Below are positions 44,026 to 52,936 of a stretch of DNA of 64,000 nt, piece after piece. The DNA lies in assembly GCF_000961095.1 (NCBI RefSeq), contig NZ_CP011058.1, forward strand, positions 2,504,501 through 2,568,500. The letters are read 5' to 3'. The first letter of the stretch is position 1, and every line of letters starts with the position of its first letter. Below the pieces are notes generated by a model. It ran no database searches. It had not been told where the DNA came from and saw nothing but the letters and a program-made list of their open reading frames with translations. The position numbers and the translations under genes were made by a program. Source of the DNA: Paenibacillus beijingensis. Its GTDB lineage: Bacteria; Bacillota; Bacilli; Paenibacillales; Paenibacillaceae.

Positions 44026-45732
44026 ATGCTCCGAATGTTGACTTACGGGAACAGGACCGGCTGGCTTGTGCTGGCCGTCCTGTTCCTCCTTATTCTGCTC
44101 CCGCTCGCCGCCGTCATCATACAAGTGCTGCTTCCCGGCGTTTTTTTCGGAAAGCTGGTCATGGGCGATATTTCACTGCTGCTCGACGTCTTCCGCAGGC
44201 CGTTATGGCTTGCTTCACTGAAAAACTCGGTACTGCTTGGCACCGGCACAACTATTATAGCCACTATTATCGGCGGAGCGATTGCGATAGTTCGCGCGCG
44301 GTGGTCGTTCCCGACCGCCAAGCTGCTGGATATGGCCGTCTGGCTGCTGATCATTACCCCGTCGTTCATTCTCGCACAGGGCTGGGTCATGTTCGCTTCC
44401 GCGGACGGATTGGCGGCCCGGTGGCTCGGCTGGACCTGGCTTCATTCGCTCATCTTTCAGCCGGCAGGCCTGATCGCGGTTATGACGCTAAGCAAGTTTC
44501 CGCTCGCTTATTTGACGGTCTACACCGCCTTGGAATGGAAGGTGGACAGACTGGGCGAAGCGGCAAGGCTGTCGGGGGCTACGCCCTGGACCGTATGGCG
44601 CACCGTTCAGGCGCCGCTACTGCTTCCTGCATTTTGCTCCGGGGCGATGCTGGTGTTTATGGATACGGTCGGCGATTTCGGTCTTCCCGCTTCCATTGCC
44701 GCCGTATTCCGTTTCCCGACCTTGCCGTATTCCGTCTATTCGGCTCTGTACACATCACCGATCCGGTTCGATATGGCCGGAGCGCTATCCTTTTATCTCG
44801 TCCTGCTGATCGCACTCGCGATGGCGGTACAGCTTTATGCGATGCGCAAGTCACGGTTTGATTTTCTGACTTCGCGCGCGACCCGTTCAGTAGCCAAAAG
44901 GCCGGCAAAAGGCACCTACGTATTCGTTCTCGGCAATATCGCGCTGCTGCTGATCGTGATCGGAATCCCGCTGGGCTCCAACTTCCTGATGTCGGTCTCC
45001 GAGACCGCTTCCGGCGCGGGCGGTTTCACCCTGCGGCATTACCGTGAATTGTTTACAGGCGACGGGACGCTTCTCAGCGGGCTGCTTCATTCGCTTGAAA
45101 TCGCCGCTGCTGCTGCCGTCCTGGGGCTGATTGTCGGCTTTCTGATCGCTTATGTTCTCACGTATTCGCAGTTTAAGTGGCGCAAGGCGATCGATGTCAT
45201 CTCGCTTGTATCGCTCGCCGTTCCGGGCATTGTCCTCGGAATCGGATATATTTTCATCTGGAATCAGTCCTGGTTGGAGCACATCGGCCTTCTGCTCTAC
45301 GGAACGCCGTGGATTCTCATTCTGGCCAGCGTTGCAGGAGCCATTCCCGTTATTACGCGGATCATTGTCGGCGCCATGGCGAAAGTTCCGGCGCAGCTGC
45401 TGTCGGCTGCGCAAATGCAAGGAGCCCCGTTTACGCAGCGCGTGACGACCATTCTTGTTCCGTTAGTCAAAGGAGCGCTGCTGTCCGCTGCCCTCGCCGC
45501 CTTCGGTGCAAGCGTGTTTGATCTGGCCATCGCTTCCATTCTGTACCCGCCGAACTTCATGACGCTGCCGGTTGTGATCAACAAGGCATTCGAGGACTTG
45601 AACTTCGGTTATGCGGCAGCGGCGACACTGACCGGCGGCGGACTGGTCGTACTGATCATGGCCGTTCTGGAACTGCTGTTCAGGCCCAAAAAGAAACGCG
45701 TAAGGAGCTCTGCCTATGAATCCCATACTTGA
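44026..45732 (+). CDS. ABC importer permease, two fused channel domains
   Basis: A 568-residue membrane protein containing two homologous permease halves of about six segments each, joined near residue 290. EAA-type loops are RLGEAARLSGATPWTVWRTVQAP and the later VPAQLLSAAQMQGAPFTQRV. Fused permeases are normal for FbpB-, PotBC- and phosphonate-type importers. It starts 4 nt after the binding-protein stop; the ribosome binding site is weak, so coupling is likely. Confidence 0.88.
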   Translation: MLRMLTYGNRTGWLVLAVLFLLILLPLAAVIIQVLLPGVFFGKLVMGDISLLLDVFRRPLWLASLKNSVLLGTGTTIIATIIGGAIAIVRARWSFPTAKLLDMAVWLLIITPSFILAQGWVMFASADGLAARWLGWTWLHSLIFQPAGLIAVMTLSKFPLAYLTVYTALEWKVDRLGEAARLSGATPWTVWRTVQAPLLLPAFCSGAMLVFMDTVGDFGLPASIAAVFRFPTLPYSVYSALYTSPIRFDMAGALSFYLVLLIALAMAVQLYAMRKSRFDFLTSRATRSVAKRPAKGTYVFVLGNIALLLIVIGIPLGSNFLMSVSETASGAGGFTLRHYRELFTGDGTLLSGLLHSLEIAAAAAVLGLIVGFLIAYVLTYSQFKWRKAIDVISLVSLAVPGIVLGIGYIFIWNQSWLEHIGLLLYGTPWILILASVAGAIPVITRIIVGAMAKVPAQLLSAAQMQGAPFTQRVTTILVPLVKGALLSAALAAFGASVFDLAIASILYPPNFMTLPVVINKAFEDLNFGYAAAATLTGGGLVVLIMAVLELLFRPKKKRVRSSAYESHT

Positions 45733-46891
45733 AGTAAAGGAGCTAGGAAAATCGTTCGGTTCGAGCGCCGTCCTCCACAGCATCAGCTTTACCGTCCATT
45801 CCGGCGAAATTATTAGCGTACTCGGTCCTTCCGGCTGCGGAAAGTCGACCCTGCTGCAGCTGATCGCCGGGCTCCAGCAGCCGGATGGCGGCGAAATCAA
45901 GCTGCGGGGAGCCGTTGTTTCGAGCGGGTCGCAGCTCGTACCGCCGGAGAAGCGCCGCATCAACATGGTGTTTCAGGATTATGCGCTGTGGCCGCATATG
46001 AGCATTTATGACAATATCGCCTATGGCTTGCGCCGGCAAAAGGCCTCCGCAGCCGCAATCCGCGACAAAATCGCGGAACTGGTCGAATTGCTTCGCCTGC
46101 ACGGCCTGGAAGAGCGCCTGCCCGCTCAATTATCCGGCGGCCAGCAGCAGCGCGTCGCCATTGCCAGAGCGCTCGCCACACAGCCCGATGTGCTGCTGCT
46201 TGACGAGCCGCTCTCCAATCTGGATATGCGGCTGCGTGTCGAGATGCGCGCGGAGATGGCCTTCTTGTTTCGCCGGCTCGGCACGACCGTATTCCACGTT
46301 ACCCATGATCCCGATGAGGCGTTTGCGATGGCCGACCGCTTGATGATCATGCGCGCAGGAGCCGTCGATCAGATTGATCATCCGCAATTGTGCTACCGTC
46401 GGCCGGCCACTCTTTCCGCCGCCATGCTGCTCGGAGCGGGCAACAGGCTGAAAGGGCAGCGGACCATCCGGAACGGAGAGCCGGCGGTTCGCATCGGCGA
46501 AACGACGATCATCGGGGTGTCGCCGGGAGCGGAGGAACTGGATTCGCATCTGGCGCTGGAGCTTTTGTTTCGTCCGGATGCGGCCTTATGGCTGGCCGCG
46601 CCGATTGATAGCGAATCGAAGCTGGAGACAGCGGCAGCGTCTGCGTTCACACCAGCGGCGGTGGCATTGTCCGAATCCATCCCGGCAGAAGGCGCCGCGG
46701 AGCCGAACCGCTTGCCGATGCGTATTCTGCACAGCGTATTCGAAGGCAAGCATTGGCGCGTGCTCGCCCAAACCGAGGATGGTCAAAAGCTGTCGTTCCT
46801 GCACGATGATCAACTGCAATCGGGTATGCAGGGATACTTGCTTGTTAACATTAAGGATGCTTTTCTATATCCGTACCGCAACGAAAGGTAG
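45716..46891 (+). CDS. ABC importer ATP-binding protein (FbpC/PotA type)
   Basis: A 391-residue ATPase with Walker A GPSGCGKST, signature LSGGQQQRVAIARAL, Walker B VLLLDEPLSNLD and H-loop VTHDPDEAF. A C-terminal TOBE-like regulatory region (~residues 240-391) contains an Ala/Glu-rich insertion. It overlaps the permease gene by 17 nt and starts after GTAAGGAG. Confidence 0.88.
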   Translation: MNPILEVKELGKSFGSSAVLHSISFTVHSGEIISVLGPSGCGKSTLLQLIAGLQQPDGGEIKLRGAVVSSGSQLVPPEKRRINMVFQDYALWPHMSIYDNIAYGLRRQKASAAAIRDKIAELVELLRLHGLEERLPAQLSGGQQQRVAIARALATQPDVLLLDEPLSNLDMRLRVEMRAEMAFLFRRLGTTVFHVTHDPDEAFAMADRLMIMRAGAVDQIDHPQLCYRRPATLSAAMLLGAGNRLKGQRTIRNGEPAVRIGETTIIGVSPGAEELDSHLALELLFRPDAALWLAAPIDSESKLETAAASAFTPAAVALSESIPAEGAAEPNRLPMRILHSVFEGKHWRVLAQTEDGQKLSFLHDDQLQSGMQGYLLVNIKDAFLYPYRNER

Positions 46892-46897
46892 ATTGCC

Positions 46898-47560
46898 ATG
46901 TCACGCATCTTTGTTATATCCGACATCCACGGGCATATCGAAGGCGCCCGCCTGCTTTTGAATCAGGCTTCCTATCAACCAGGAACCGATCTGCTGATCC
47001 TTCTCGGCGATTTCATGAATAACGATCCGTCCGCTTGGAACGTATTGCGATTCATTCGCGCTTTGACAAAGGAAGGAGCAGTCGCCATTGCCGGCAATAT
47101 GGAGCGGTCTCTGCTCGAATCGGCCAAGCTCAAAGGCGTTAAGTCCTCCGATCATCGAGCCGACATCGAGTTTGTCCGGCAGCTTCCGCTTTTCTTCATT
47201 AAGGAGCCTTACTTGTTCGTACATGCAGGACTCCGGCCGGGGGTGTCGCTTGAGCATCAATCTGCAACGGATTTGACAACGATTCGCGAGGAATTTTGGA
47301 ATAGCGACAACCCCGCGATTCCGTATACGGTTGTGTTCGGCCATACGCCCACCGTCCGTCTGGGGGCTCATCCCGGCGAGCTGTGGCACGGTCCCGGGCG
47401 GCTCGGCATCGATACCGGCGCTAAGCATGGCCTTCGTCTAACTCTGGTTGAATTGACCGGCCGGCTTGCCTACTCCTGCTCAACTCATCCATCAACGCAA
47501 TACCAGGATATCCGTCAAACGAGTTGGCCTGCAGAGGCCATGATCCAAAGGAGGAACTAG
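46898..47560 (+). CDS. Calcineurin-like metallophosphoesterase
   Basis: A 220-residue protein of the calcineurin/PPP-like superfamily. Metal-site motifs are SDIHGH, LLGDFMN, VHAGLRPG and FGHTPT. The usual GNHE motif reads GNME, so the catalytic His that protonates the leaving group is replaced by Met. This may change or abolish activity. No signal peptide, so it acts in the cytoplasm, 6 nt after the ABC ATPase gene. Dephosphorylation of an imported organophosphate is a reasonable but unproven role. Confidence 0.82.
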   Translation: MSRIFVISDIHGHIEGARLLLNQASYQPGTDLLILLGDFMNNDPSAWNVLRFIRALTKEGAVAIAGNMERSLLESAKLKGVKSSDHRADIEFVRQLPLFFIKEPYLFVHAGLRPGVSLEHQSATDLTTIREEFWNSDNPAIPYTVVFGHTPTVRLGAHPGELWHGPGRLGIDTGAKHGLRLTLVELTGRLAYSCSTHPSTQYQDIRQTSWPAEAMIQRRN

Positions 47561-47562
47561 CG

Positions 47563-48450
47563 ATGGTTCATGACAAACGTTTAAGGAGCACGAAATTCCT
47601 CAGAGCGATAACCGCTTGTGCCGTTCTGTTCACCGCGTTGAACTTTTCCGTGAACAGCGGGGCGGCTAATGCGTCGCCGCAGCCTGCCGTGCCTGATTAT
47701 GAAGTAAAGCTTTTTCTCGATCCGAATGACGTGCTCGATTCCGATCATAATCTGACAAGCAGCGTCCGCAGCTATTTCGGCATGCCCAGCACCAAGACAA
47801 AAATGAGCGTCGAATATCTCGATACGGCTGATTTGGATATCGATGACGAAGGTTGGAACGTCCGGGCCCGAAAAATGGAAGATTTCGATGACGATGAGTT
47901 CGAATTGACGTATAAGAAGCGTTATCCGATCACCGGCGGCGATATCGACGCAGCCTTGGCCACCGCCGCACTCGACGGCTTTGATGCGGATGAGGACGAT
48001 TACGAAGCCCAGGTCGATTGGGGCTATTCGAAGCAAACGCTCAGCTTCAGCAATAAGAAAACGGTTCATCATGGAGGATATGACGGTATGGAGTTGCTCT
48101 CCGAAGTCGATGCAATCGAAGAAGCCGTCGACCATGCACCGGGAAAATTCGAGGATTGGGGCTCGGCCAATTGGGGAACCGATCTTTTGAATGATTCCAA
48201 GGCCTACGGTCCGGTCGATGCCAAGCGCTGGATTGGAACGTGGCAGAACAAAACGATTTACATTGAGGTATGGAAAATCATCAATGAAAGCGGCAGCGGC
48301 TACGATTATGTCGTGGAAGCATCGTTCAAAACGTCAAGCCGCACCGACGCCTCCGCCGGCATCGCGCAGCTGGAAACCGCTCTGACGCAGCAGGGATGGT
48401 TCTTGCCGACCGACGAACTGAAGACGCAAATGATACTTGACCGTTATTAA
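47563..48450 (+). CDS. Exported CYTH-like (triphosphate tunnel fold) protein
   Basis: A 295-residue protein with a clear signal peptide (FLRAITACAVLFTAL core, cleavage after ANA). The mature part has the CYTH order of strands: YEVKLFLDP, VEYLDTADLDI, WNVRARKM, FELTYKKRYPI, YEAQVDWGYSKQ, TIYIEVWKI and a final helix. CYTH proteins bind or hydrolyse tri- or polyphosphates in a basic tunnel; an exported one is unusual. The ATG at 47563 has AAAGGAGG. It closes the operon before a strong terminator. Function at the cell surface is inferred to involve phosphorylated compounds. Confidence 0.7.
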   Translation: MVHDKRLRSTKFLRAITACAVLFTALNFSVNSGAANASPQPAVPDYEVKLFLDPNDVLDSDHNLTSSVRSYFGMPSTKTKMSVEYLDTADLDIDDEGWNVRARKMEDFDDDEFELTYKKRYPITGGDIDAALATAALDGFDADEDDYEAQVDWGYSKQTLSFSNKKTVHHGGYDGMELLSEVDAIEEAVDHAPGKFEDWGSANWGTDLLNDSKAYGPVDAKRWIGTWQNKTIYIEVWKIINESGSGYDYVVEASFKTSSRTDASAGIAQLETALTQQGWFLPTDELKTQMILDRY

Positions 48451-48452
48451 AG

Positions 48453-48498
48453 AAAAGAGGCTGATCCAGAGTCAATAAGACCGGATCAACCTCTTTTT
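48453..48498. terminator. Bidirectional terminator between CYTH-like and asparaginase genes
   Basis: AAAAGAGGCTGATCC and GGATCAACCTCTTTTT pair with one mismatch (C-A) and supply a T run on the plus strand and, through the A run, on the minus strand. Both flanking genes converge here. Confidence 0.8.
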
Positions 48499-48528
48499 CA
48501 ATGCAACCGGATCAACCGGCTGAGCTTC

Positions 48529-49761
48529 TTAGTATTCGTTGAAAAAGGATTGAATTTCTTTCGCGTCGTTCGTTTTGGTCAACGCCAGCATAAGCAGGAT
48601 GCGTGCTTTTTGCGGATTCAGGGAATCGCTTGAGACGAACCCTTTATCGTTCTCGCCGGGATTAGGAGTGACGGTGCCGCTGCCCGTGCGGGTTGATCTC
48701 ACGATGACGACGCCCTGCTTGAACGTCACCTTCTCCAGCTGCTTTTTCGCCCAGCTGCCTGCACCGCCGCCGGCTTCCACCAATTTCCGCAAATACTTGT
48801 ATTGGTTTTTATCCATATTGGTAGGAATCTGAGCCGCATCGGCAGCCCCGGCCTTCGAAAGTGCAGAAAGTGTGCCGTTGCCGGAACCGGCTACGACAAT
48901 ACCTTTTGCCCCTGCCTGAACGGCGGCGTCATAAAAAATTCTTCCGTTATTCTGATATTCGTATAGAATGTCCACCTGCGGAAGGCTGTCGAGATTATCG
49001 ATGTTGAAGACGGTCTGGGTCGTATGCTTGCGCGCCGGTTCATTGTAGAAATAAACGCGATTCCCGGCGATCGTGCCCAGATAACCTTGTTCAGGGGATT
49101 TGAACGTATCGGTCGCCGTTGTATTCGTCTTCGTAATGTAACGCGCCGCTCCGATTCGATCGTTTAACTGAATGAGGACGCCTTTGCCTTTCGCCTCGGG
49201 TGTGCCGGCAAGCTGGACGGCATTGTATAAGTTAAAGGGGCCGTCCGCGCTCATCGCAGAAGACGGTCTCATGGCACCGACGATGACAACCGGCTTCTCG
49301 CTCTTCACGACGAGGTTGAGAAAATAAGCGGTTTCTTCCAAAGTATCCGTACCGTGCGTCACAACGATCCCATCCACATCGTCAGATGCAAGCAGTGTAT
49401 TGATCCGCTTGGCCACTTTCAGCAGAATCTCATTGTTGATGTTGGAACTGCCGACATTCGCGATTTGTTCGCCGCTCACATTGGCGATTTGCTTCATCTC
49501 CGGAACGGCGTTGAGCAGCAGGTCGATCCCTTGGGTTACCTGATAGTTGGTCACTTCCGTGTTGGAAGCGGCAGAAGAAGCGATCGTGCCTCCGGTAGCC
49601 AAAATCTTAATGTTTGGAAGTTTTTTGACGACTTCTTGTGTTGGGGCTGCTGTTTCGGCATGAGCGACCGAATAAGGCAATACGGCGGCAGGAGCGAACA
49701 ATAGGGCTGCAGATAGAGATGTGGAAAGCAGTGCGACTGAAATTTTTCGTTTAAGTACCAT
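48529..49761 (-). CDS. ansZ: Exported type II L-asparaginase
   Basis: A 410-residue exported enzyme that hydrolyses asparagine to aspartate and ammonia. The ATG at 49761 has AAGGGG and yields a signal peptide ending SVAHA. Active-site motifs are ILATGGTIAS (nucleophilic Thr) and VVTHGTDTLEETA (Thr-Asp pair), with AMRPSSAMSADGPFNLYNAV following. About 20 extra residues occur in the C-terminal domain (around MDKNQYKYLRKLVEAGG) compared with E. coli AnsB. Monocistronic. Confidence 0.9.
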   Translation of the reverse strand: MVLKRKISVALLSTSLSAALLFAPAAVLPYSVAHAETAAPTQEVVKKLPNIKILATGGTIASSAASNTEVTNYQVTQGIDLLLNAVPEMKQIANVSGEQIANVGSSNINNEILLKVAKRINTLLASDDVDGIVVTHGTDTLEETAYFLNLVVKSEKPVVIVGAMRPSSAMSADGPFNLYNAVQLAGTPEAKGKGVLIQLNDRIGAARYITKTNTTATDTFKSPEQGYLGTIAGNRVYFYNEPARKHTTQTVFNIDNLDSLPQVDILYEYQNNGRIFYDAAVQAGAKGIVVAGSGNGTLSALSKAGAADAAQIPTNMDKNQYKYLRKLVEAGGGAGSWAKKQLEKVTFKQGVVIVRSTRTGSGTVTPNPGENDKGFVSSDSLNPQKARILLMLALTKTNDAKEIQSFFNEY

Positions 49762-49994
49762 AATTAATTCCCCTTTCAAATCTATGAAGTTATGAATGTC
49801 ATGAATTGTGACATCACGGAGTATATCGACTCTCTTATATGTTGTCAATGAATAATATGTAAAAAAATATAACATTTAGAAATCTGCTATATTACTAGTC
49901 ATATAATCGCAACAAATAAAAAAGGTTTACTTAGGGTATTAGTCTTATGAATCTCTATTCTTTAGGAGAGAAATGAACGATTTAAAAAAATAGT

Positions 49995-50252
49995 ATGAAA
50001 AAAATTTGGAACCGCGCAAACGGATTAACTAAAGGAGATTGTAATTTGGCGTCGTTGTCCGGCGTTAGACGGTTTATTGCAACCGAGAGCTTACTGGGAG
50101 CCGGGGTCGGCATATTTAGCCTCATATTGAATCTGCATTTGCTCGATCGAGGGACTGGTCTCCATTCCGGCAAGGTTTACTTTGCGGAAGCTGTTCGGAA
50201 AACGCGTGCTCATTATCGGGCTGTGGCCAGACAGACCAACATGACTTTGTAA
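49995..50252 (+). pseudogene. N-terminal remnant of an MFS transporter
   Basis: An 85-codon ORF starts MKKIWNRANGLTKGDCNL and reaches FIATESLLGAGVGIFSLILN, which looks like the first cytoplasmic stretch and first membrane helix of a Gram-positive major facilitator. After HLLDRGTG the sequence becomes non-membrane and stops. The remaining ~11 helices are absent. A full ~400-residue transporter was probably lost by deletion. Confidence 0.5.
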
Positions 50253-50339
50253 AAAAAGTGCGCGAATCGACGTGTCCAATGTGTGCGCACAACATACTGA
50301 TGCTAAGGAAAGGTTCTATTATTGCTCGTGATGCTGAAA

Positions 50340-50387
50340 TGACCCGCAAGAAGGCCGCTTTTTTCAAAGCATCCTTCTTGCGGGTCA
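50340..50387. repeat. Long perfect hairpin after the MFS remnant
   Basis: Fifteen-base arms TGACCCGCAAGAAGG (50340-50354) and CCTTCTTGCGGGTCA (50373-50387) are exact complements; the loop itself can fold as GCTTT/AAAGC. It lies between the remnant and the convergent hydrolase gene and may be a bidirectional terminator, though T runs are confined to the loop. Confidence 0.65.
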
Positions 50388-50420
50388 CCATTGTCTTGTT
50401 AAATAATGTCTGCTAAAAGC

Positions 50421-51455
50421 TTAGTCTCTGCCGGCTGCAACAATTTTTTCGGCCAGCATCTTCGGTTCGGTGTAAGCGGTAGTCATGTGATCGCCTTCGC
50501 CGGTAATGAGACGGAACAGGCCAAGATGGCTCGATTGAGCCGGGTGCCAACCGTAGGGACCTTGCGGGAGCGCGGTATCCGAAGTTAAATACAAATAGCT
50601 TTTCGGAATATTCAGGCTGTAAAATTTCTTGAGATCCAGCTTCTCGAACAGCGGCTCTGCCGGTTCGGGCTTGGCGCTCTCATAAATTCGCTTCGCGAGG
50701 TCCAGGCTTGCTGTATTGACGATCGTGTCGCGGAATAGTGGGAAAGGCATCGTAAGCGTGTTGTTGCCCGAAGCGTCTTTCAATTGTTGGAACAAATCTT
50801 GAACTTCCGGCGGAGTCTGATCCACAAGGCTTTGGCCGTCAAGCGATACGAAGGCGTTAAAGAAGACGAGACGTTTGATGCGGTCAGGAATTTGTTCGGA
50901 TACTTTCTGGATGACGGTACCGCCAAAGCTGTGTCCGACGAGCACGATATCTTTCAGGTTTTTACCTGTAATGAAATCGACAACCGATTTCGTAATTTGC
51001 TCATGCGTCACTTTCGGATCGTATTGGTCGCCATGTCCGGCATATTCAGGCGCATACACGGTATGCCCGGCTTTGCGCAGCTCGGCGGCCGTTTTGTCCC
51101 AGAAGCTGGCGTCAGCCCACGCGCCATGAATTAGCACGAAGGTCAGCTTCTGCTCGGTGCCTGTCTTGGCGGCGGCTGCAAGCGTTTCGGCTGTATCATA
51201 GGCGGTGCCGGCTTTGACCGATTTCGGCTTGAACATATCCCTGCCGTCGATTTGTATAAAGCCGTTGTGCGCATTAACAGTGATGCGGCTGGAATCGATA
51301 TGGTACTGGGTGACCAAAGTTTGACGGACCGGAAGAAGCACAGTTTGGGCTGCCGCTGCTTGTGCGGTTGCGGCCATACTGCCGAGCTGCAGGCCGATTA
51401 AAGTCAATACGGCGACTAGAAAGGGGATGGCGATTTTGTTTTTCAGCAATTTCAT
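50421..51455 (-). CDS. Exported alpha/beta hydrolase
   Basis: A 344-residue protein with a signal peptide (MKLLKNKIAIPF start, cleavage near AQAAA), a ~75-residue N-terminal segment reminiscent of a copper-amine-oxidase-N-like or stalk region, and an alpha/beta-hydrolase domain. Visible features: oxyanion HGAWADASFW, nucleophile GHSFGG, and His in GEGDHMT. It resembles salicylate-esterase-like hydrolases (EstC family). The ATG at 51455 follows CAGGAG. It starts 25 nt after the DUF2892 gene on the same strand. Substrate unknown. Confidence 0.82.
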   Translation of the reverse strand: MKLLKNKIAIPFLVAVLTLIGLQLGSMAATAQAAAAQTVLLPVRQTLVTQYHIDSSRITVNAHNGFIQIDGRDMFKPKSVKAGTAYDTAETLAAAAKTGTEQKLTFVLIHGAWADASFWDKTAAELRKAGHTVYAPEYAGHGDQYDPKVTHEQITKSVVDFITGKNLKDIVLVGHSFGGTVIQKVSEQIPDRIKRLVFFNAFVSLDGQSLVDQTPPEVQDLFQQLKDASGNNTLTMPFPLFRDTIVNTASLDLAKRIYESAKPEPAEPLFEKLDLKKFYSLNIPKSYLYLTSDTALPQGPYGWHPAQSSHLGLFRLITGEGDHMTTAYTEPKMLAEKIVAAGRD

Positions 51456-51480
51456 GATTGAATTCTCCTGTTTTGCGTGA

Positions 51481-51675
51481 TTAACGAATTTTGCAAGTAT
51501 TTCGTCCAAGCAGCTTATTAATGGCGCATCGCTGAGTCAGCCCTGGAATAAGGACCGAAAGCGAGATGGCGAGCCCTAATAACTTCCAGTATCCCGGTAA
51601 AAAGTAAAGTAACGACAACAGCGCTAAACCGAGCACAATGCGAACCGCACGATCGGCTCCTCCGACATTTTTCAT
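51481..51675 (-). CDS. DUF2892 (YgaP-type) small membrane protein
   Basis: A 64-residue protein with the DUF2892 pattern: MKNVGGADRAVRIVLGLAL, two membrane segments and a C-terminal LIPGLTQRCAINKLLGRNT containing Cys residues. Homologous segments form the membrane end of YgaP rhodanese. It lies downstream of a Crp/Fnr regulator and just before the exported hydrolase. Role unknown. Confidence 0.87.
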   Translation of the reverse strand: MKNVGGADRAVRIVLGLALLSLLYFLPGYWKLLGLAISLSVLIPGLTQRCAINKLLGRNTCKIR

Positions 51676-51795
51676 AACTTAAATCCCTCCATATTGGTTT
51701 GTTTGGCAGATTGAATTCCTGAGTACGATATTAACAGAGGCAAGTCGCAGCAACCGTAACTTAGTCACACAGCAGCAAAAAAATAGAATGGAGCG

Positions 51796-51825
51796 AAAAA
51801 AAAAGCCAAGCCATAGGCGGCTTGG
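51796..51825 (-). terminator. Terminator of the Crp/Fnr regulator gene
   Basis: On the minus strand CCAAGCC / GGCTTGG arms (7 bp, 6-nt loop) are followed by CTTTTTTTTT. It separates the regulator from the DUF2892 gene, so they are not a simple operon. Confidence 0.8.
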
Positions 51826-51867
51826 GGCAGAGATGGAAGTTATGGGGAAGGAGGTGCGGTTAGCGGC

Positions 51868-52542
51868 TTAAAGTTCCATATATTTTTCCAGACCACGACG
51901 CTGTATATTGGAGATCCGGCCTCTGGATAGTTGGAGCAGCCCTTCATTTTCAAGCGATTTCAGCGTTCGGCTGATCACTTCCCGTGCGGTTCCGAGCTCG
52001 ATCGACAGCGTATCGTGGGTAATGGCCAAGGTATCGTTTCCGTCCTCGGTTAACCGGACAAGATATTCCGCTACCCGGGCGCGAATTGATTTGAAGTTGA
52101 TACTGTCCAGCAGGTTGGACATAATGATCAGCCTTTTGGCGAACGTTTGGAATATGTACTGGCGGAAGCTTTTGTAGCGGTCCATCCAGTCTCTGAATAC
52201 GTAAACCGGAATGACAAGCACGGCGCACCGCTTCTCGATCCATGCGGAAGCTTCATATTCGGTCTCGCCGAGGATGCTGGACATCATGAGCGGACAGCAC
52301 TCCCCGCCGTTAAGCCGGTACAGGGTGATCTCTCTTCCGCTGCCGCTGATTCTGTACATCCTTACCGTTCCTTCCAAAACGAGAACGGCATGGTCCAGAA
52401 ACTTGCCCTCCTCAAAGACATGGCCCGGCTGCAATTCCATAACCGTTATGCCTTCATGGCTCCAGTCCTGCTCGGTAATACCGGACAAGCTCGGAAAGCG
52501 CTCAACAATGCGGGGGACTTGCTCAAGCACGGTAGAACTCAT
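51868..52542 (-). CDS. Crp/Fnr-family transcriptional regulator
   Basis: A 224-residue regulator with an N-terminal cyclic-nucleotide-binding-like beta barrel (ITVMELQPGHVFEEGKFLDHAVLVLEG-type pattern), a dimerisation helix and a Crp-type winged helix (DTLSIELGTAREVISRTLKSLENEGL). There is no N-terminal Cys cluster, so an Fnr iron-sulfur sensor is unlikely; Cys residues appear at GGECCP and RCAVLV. The ATG at 52542 follows GGAAGG. A TGTGA/TCACA dyad lies 73 nt upstream and may be an autoregulatory site. Confidence 0.87.
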   Translation of the reverse strand: MSSTVLEQVPRIVERFPSLSGITEQDWSHEGITVMELQPGHVFEEGKFLDHAVLVLEGTVRMYRISGSGREITLYRLNGGECCPLMMSSILGETEYEASAWIEKRCAVLVIPVYVFRDWMDRYKSFRQYIFQTFAKRLIIMSNLLDSINFKSIRARVAEYLVRLTEDGNDTLAITHDTLSIELGTAREVISRTLKSLENEGLLQLSRGRISNIQRRGLEKYMEL

Positions 52543-52614
52543 TCGTGTCATCCTTCCTTGCAAAATGCGGATCTTTCAGCAGCTATAGTATACCATTTGT
52601 GATGAACGTATTAC

Positions 52615-52629
52615 TGTGACATTATCACA
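52615..52629. promoter_or_regulatory. Crp/Fnr-like box upstream of the regulator
   Basis: TGTGACATTATCACA has the Crp/Fnr half-sites TGTGA and TCACA in perfect symmetry, but with a 5-nt rather than the usual 6-nt spacer. It is 73 nt upstream of the Crp/Fnr start codon. Confidence 0.5.
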
Positions 52630-52888
52630 CAAAAAGCTGAACCAACCGTCAAGCGATACCTGACTCGACGGGAATCGTGCTCAATCCCGATGGTTTCGAT
52701 GCGGTCGCACTGCAAACAATCTAATGTCAGCTAAATGTAATGTATTATCAGCGGAAACCCATATAAACATGCCTTTCCTTAAAATCCTTTGTGTCAAAAC
52801 ACAAAATGACAGGTTCAAATTAGGTCTATGACATGAATGATTACGTATTGTGCAATTCAATCAACTTTGGTATAAATATATTATAAAG

Positions 52889-52912
52889 TATTTTATAAAA
52901 TATTTTATAAAA
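52889..52912. promoter_or_regulatory. Tandem 12-nt AT palindromes before the GntR gene
   Basis: TATTTTATAAAA occurs twice in direct tandem (52889-52900, 52901-52912); each contains the palindrome TTTTATAAAA. The array ends 24 nt before the GntR start, a position suited to autorepression. The rest of 52630-52888 shows nothing else recognisable. Confidence 0.5.
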
Positions 52913-52936
52913 TTTGTGCGATTAAGGGGGATGCAG

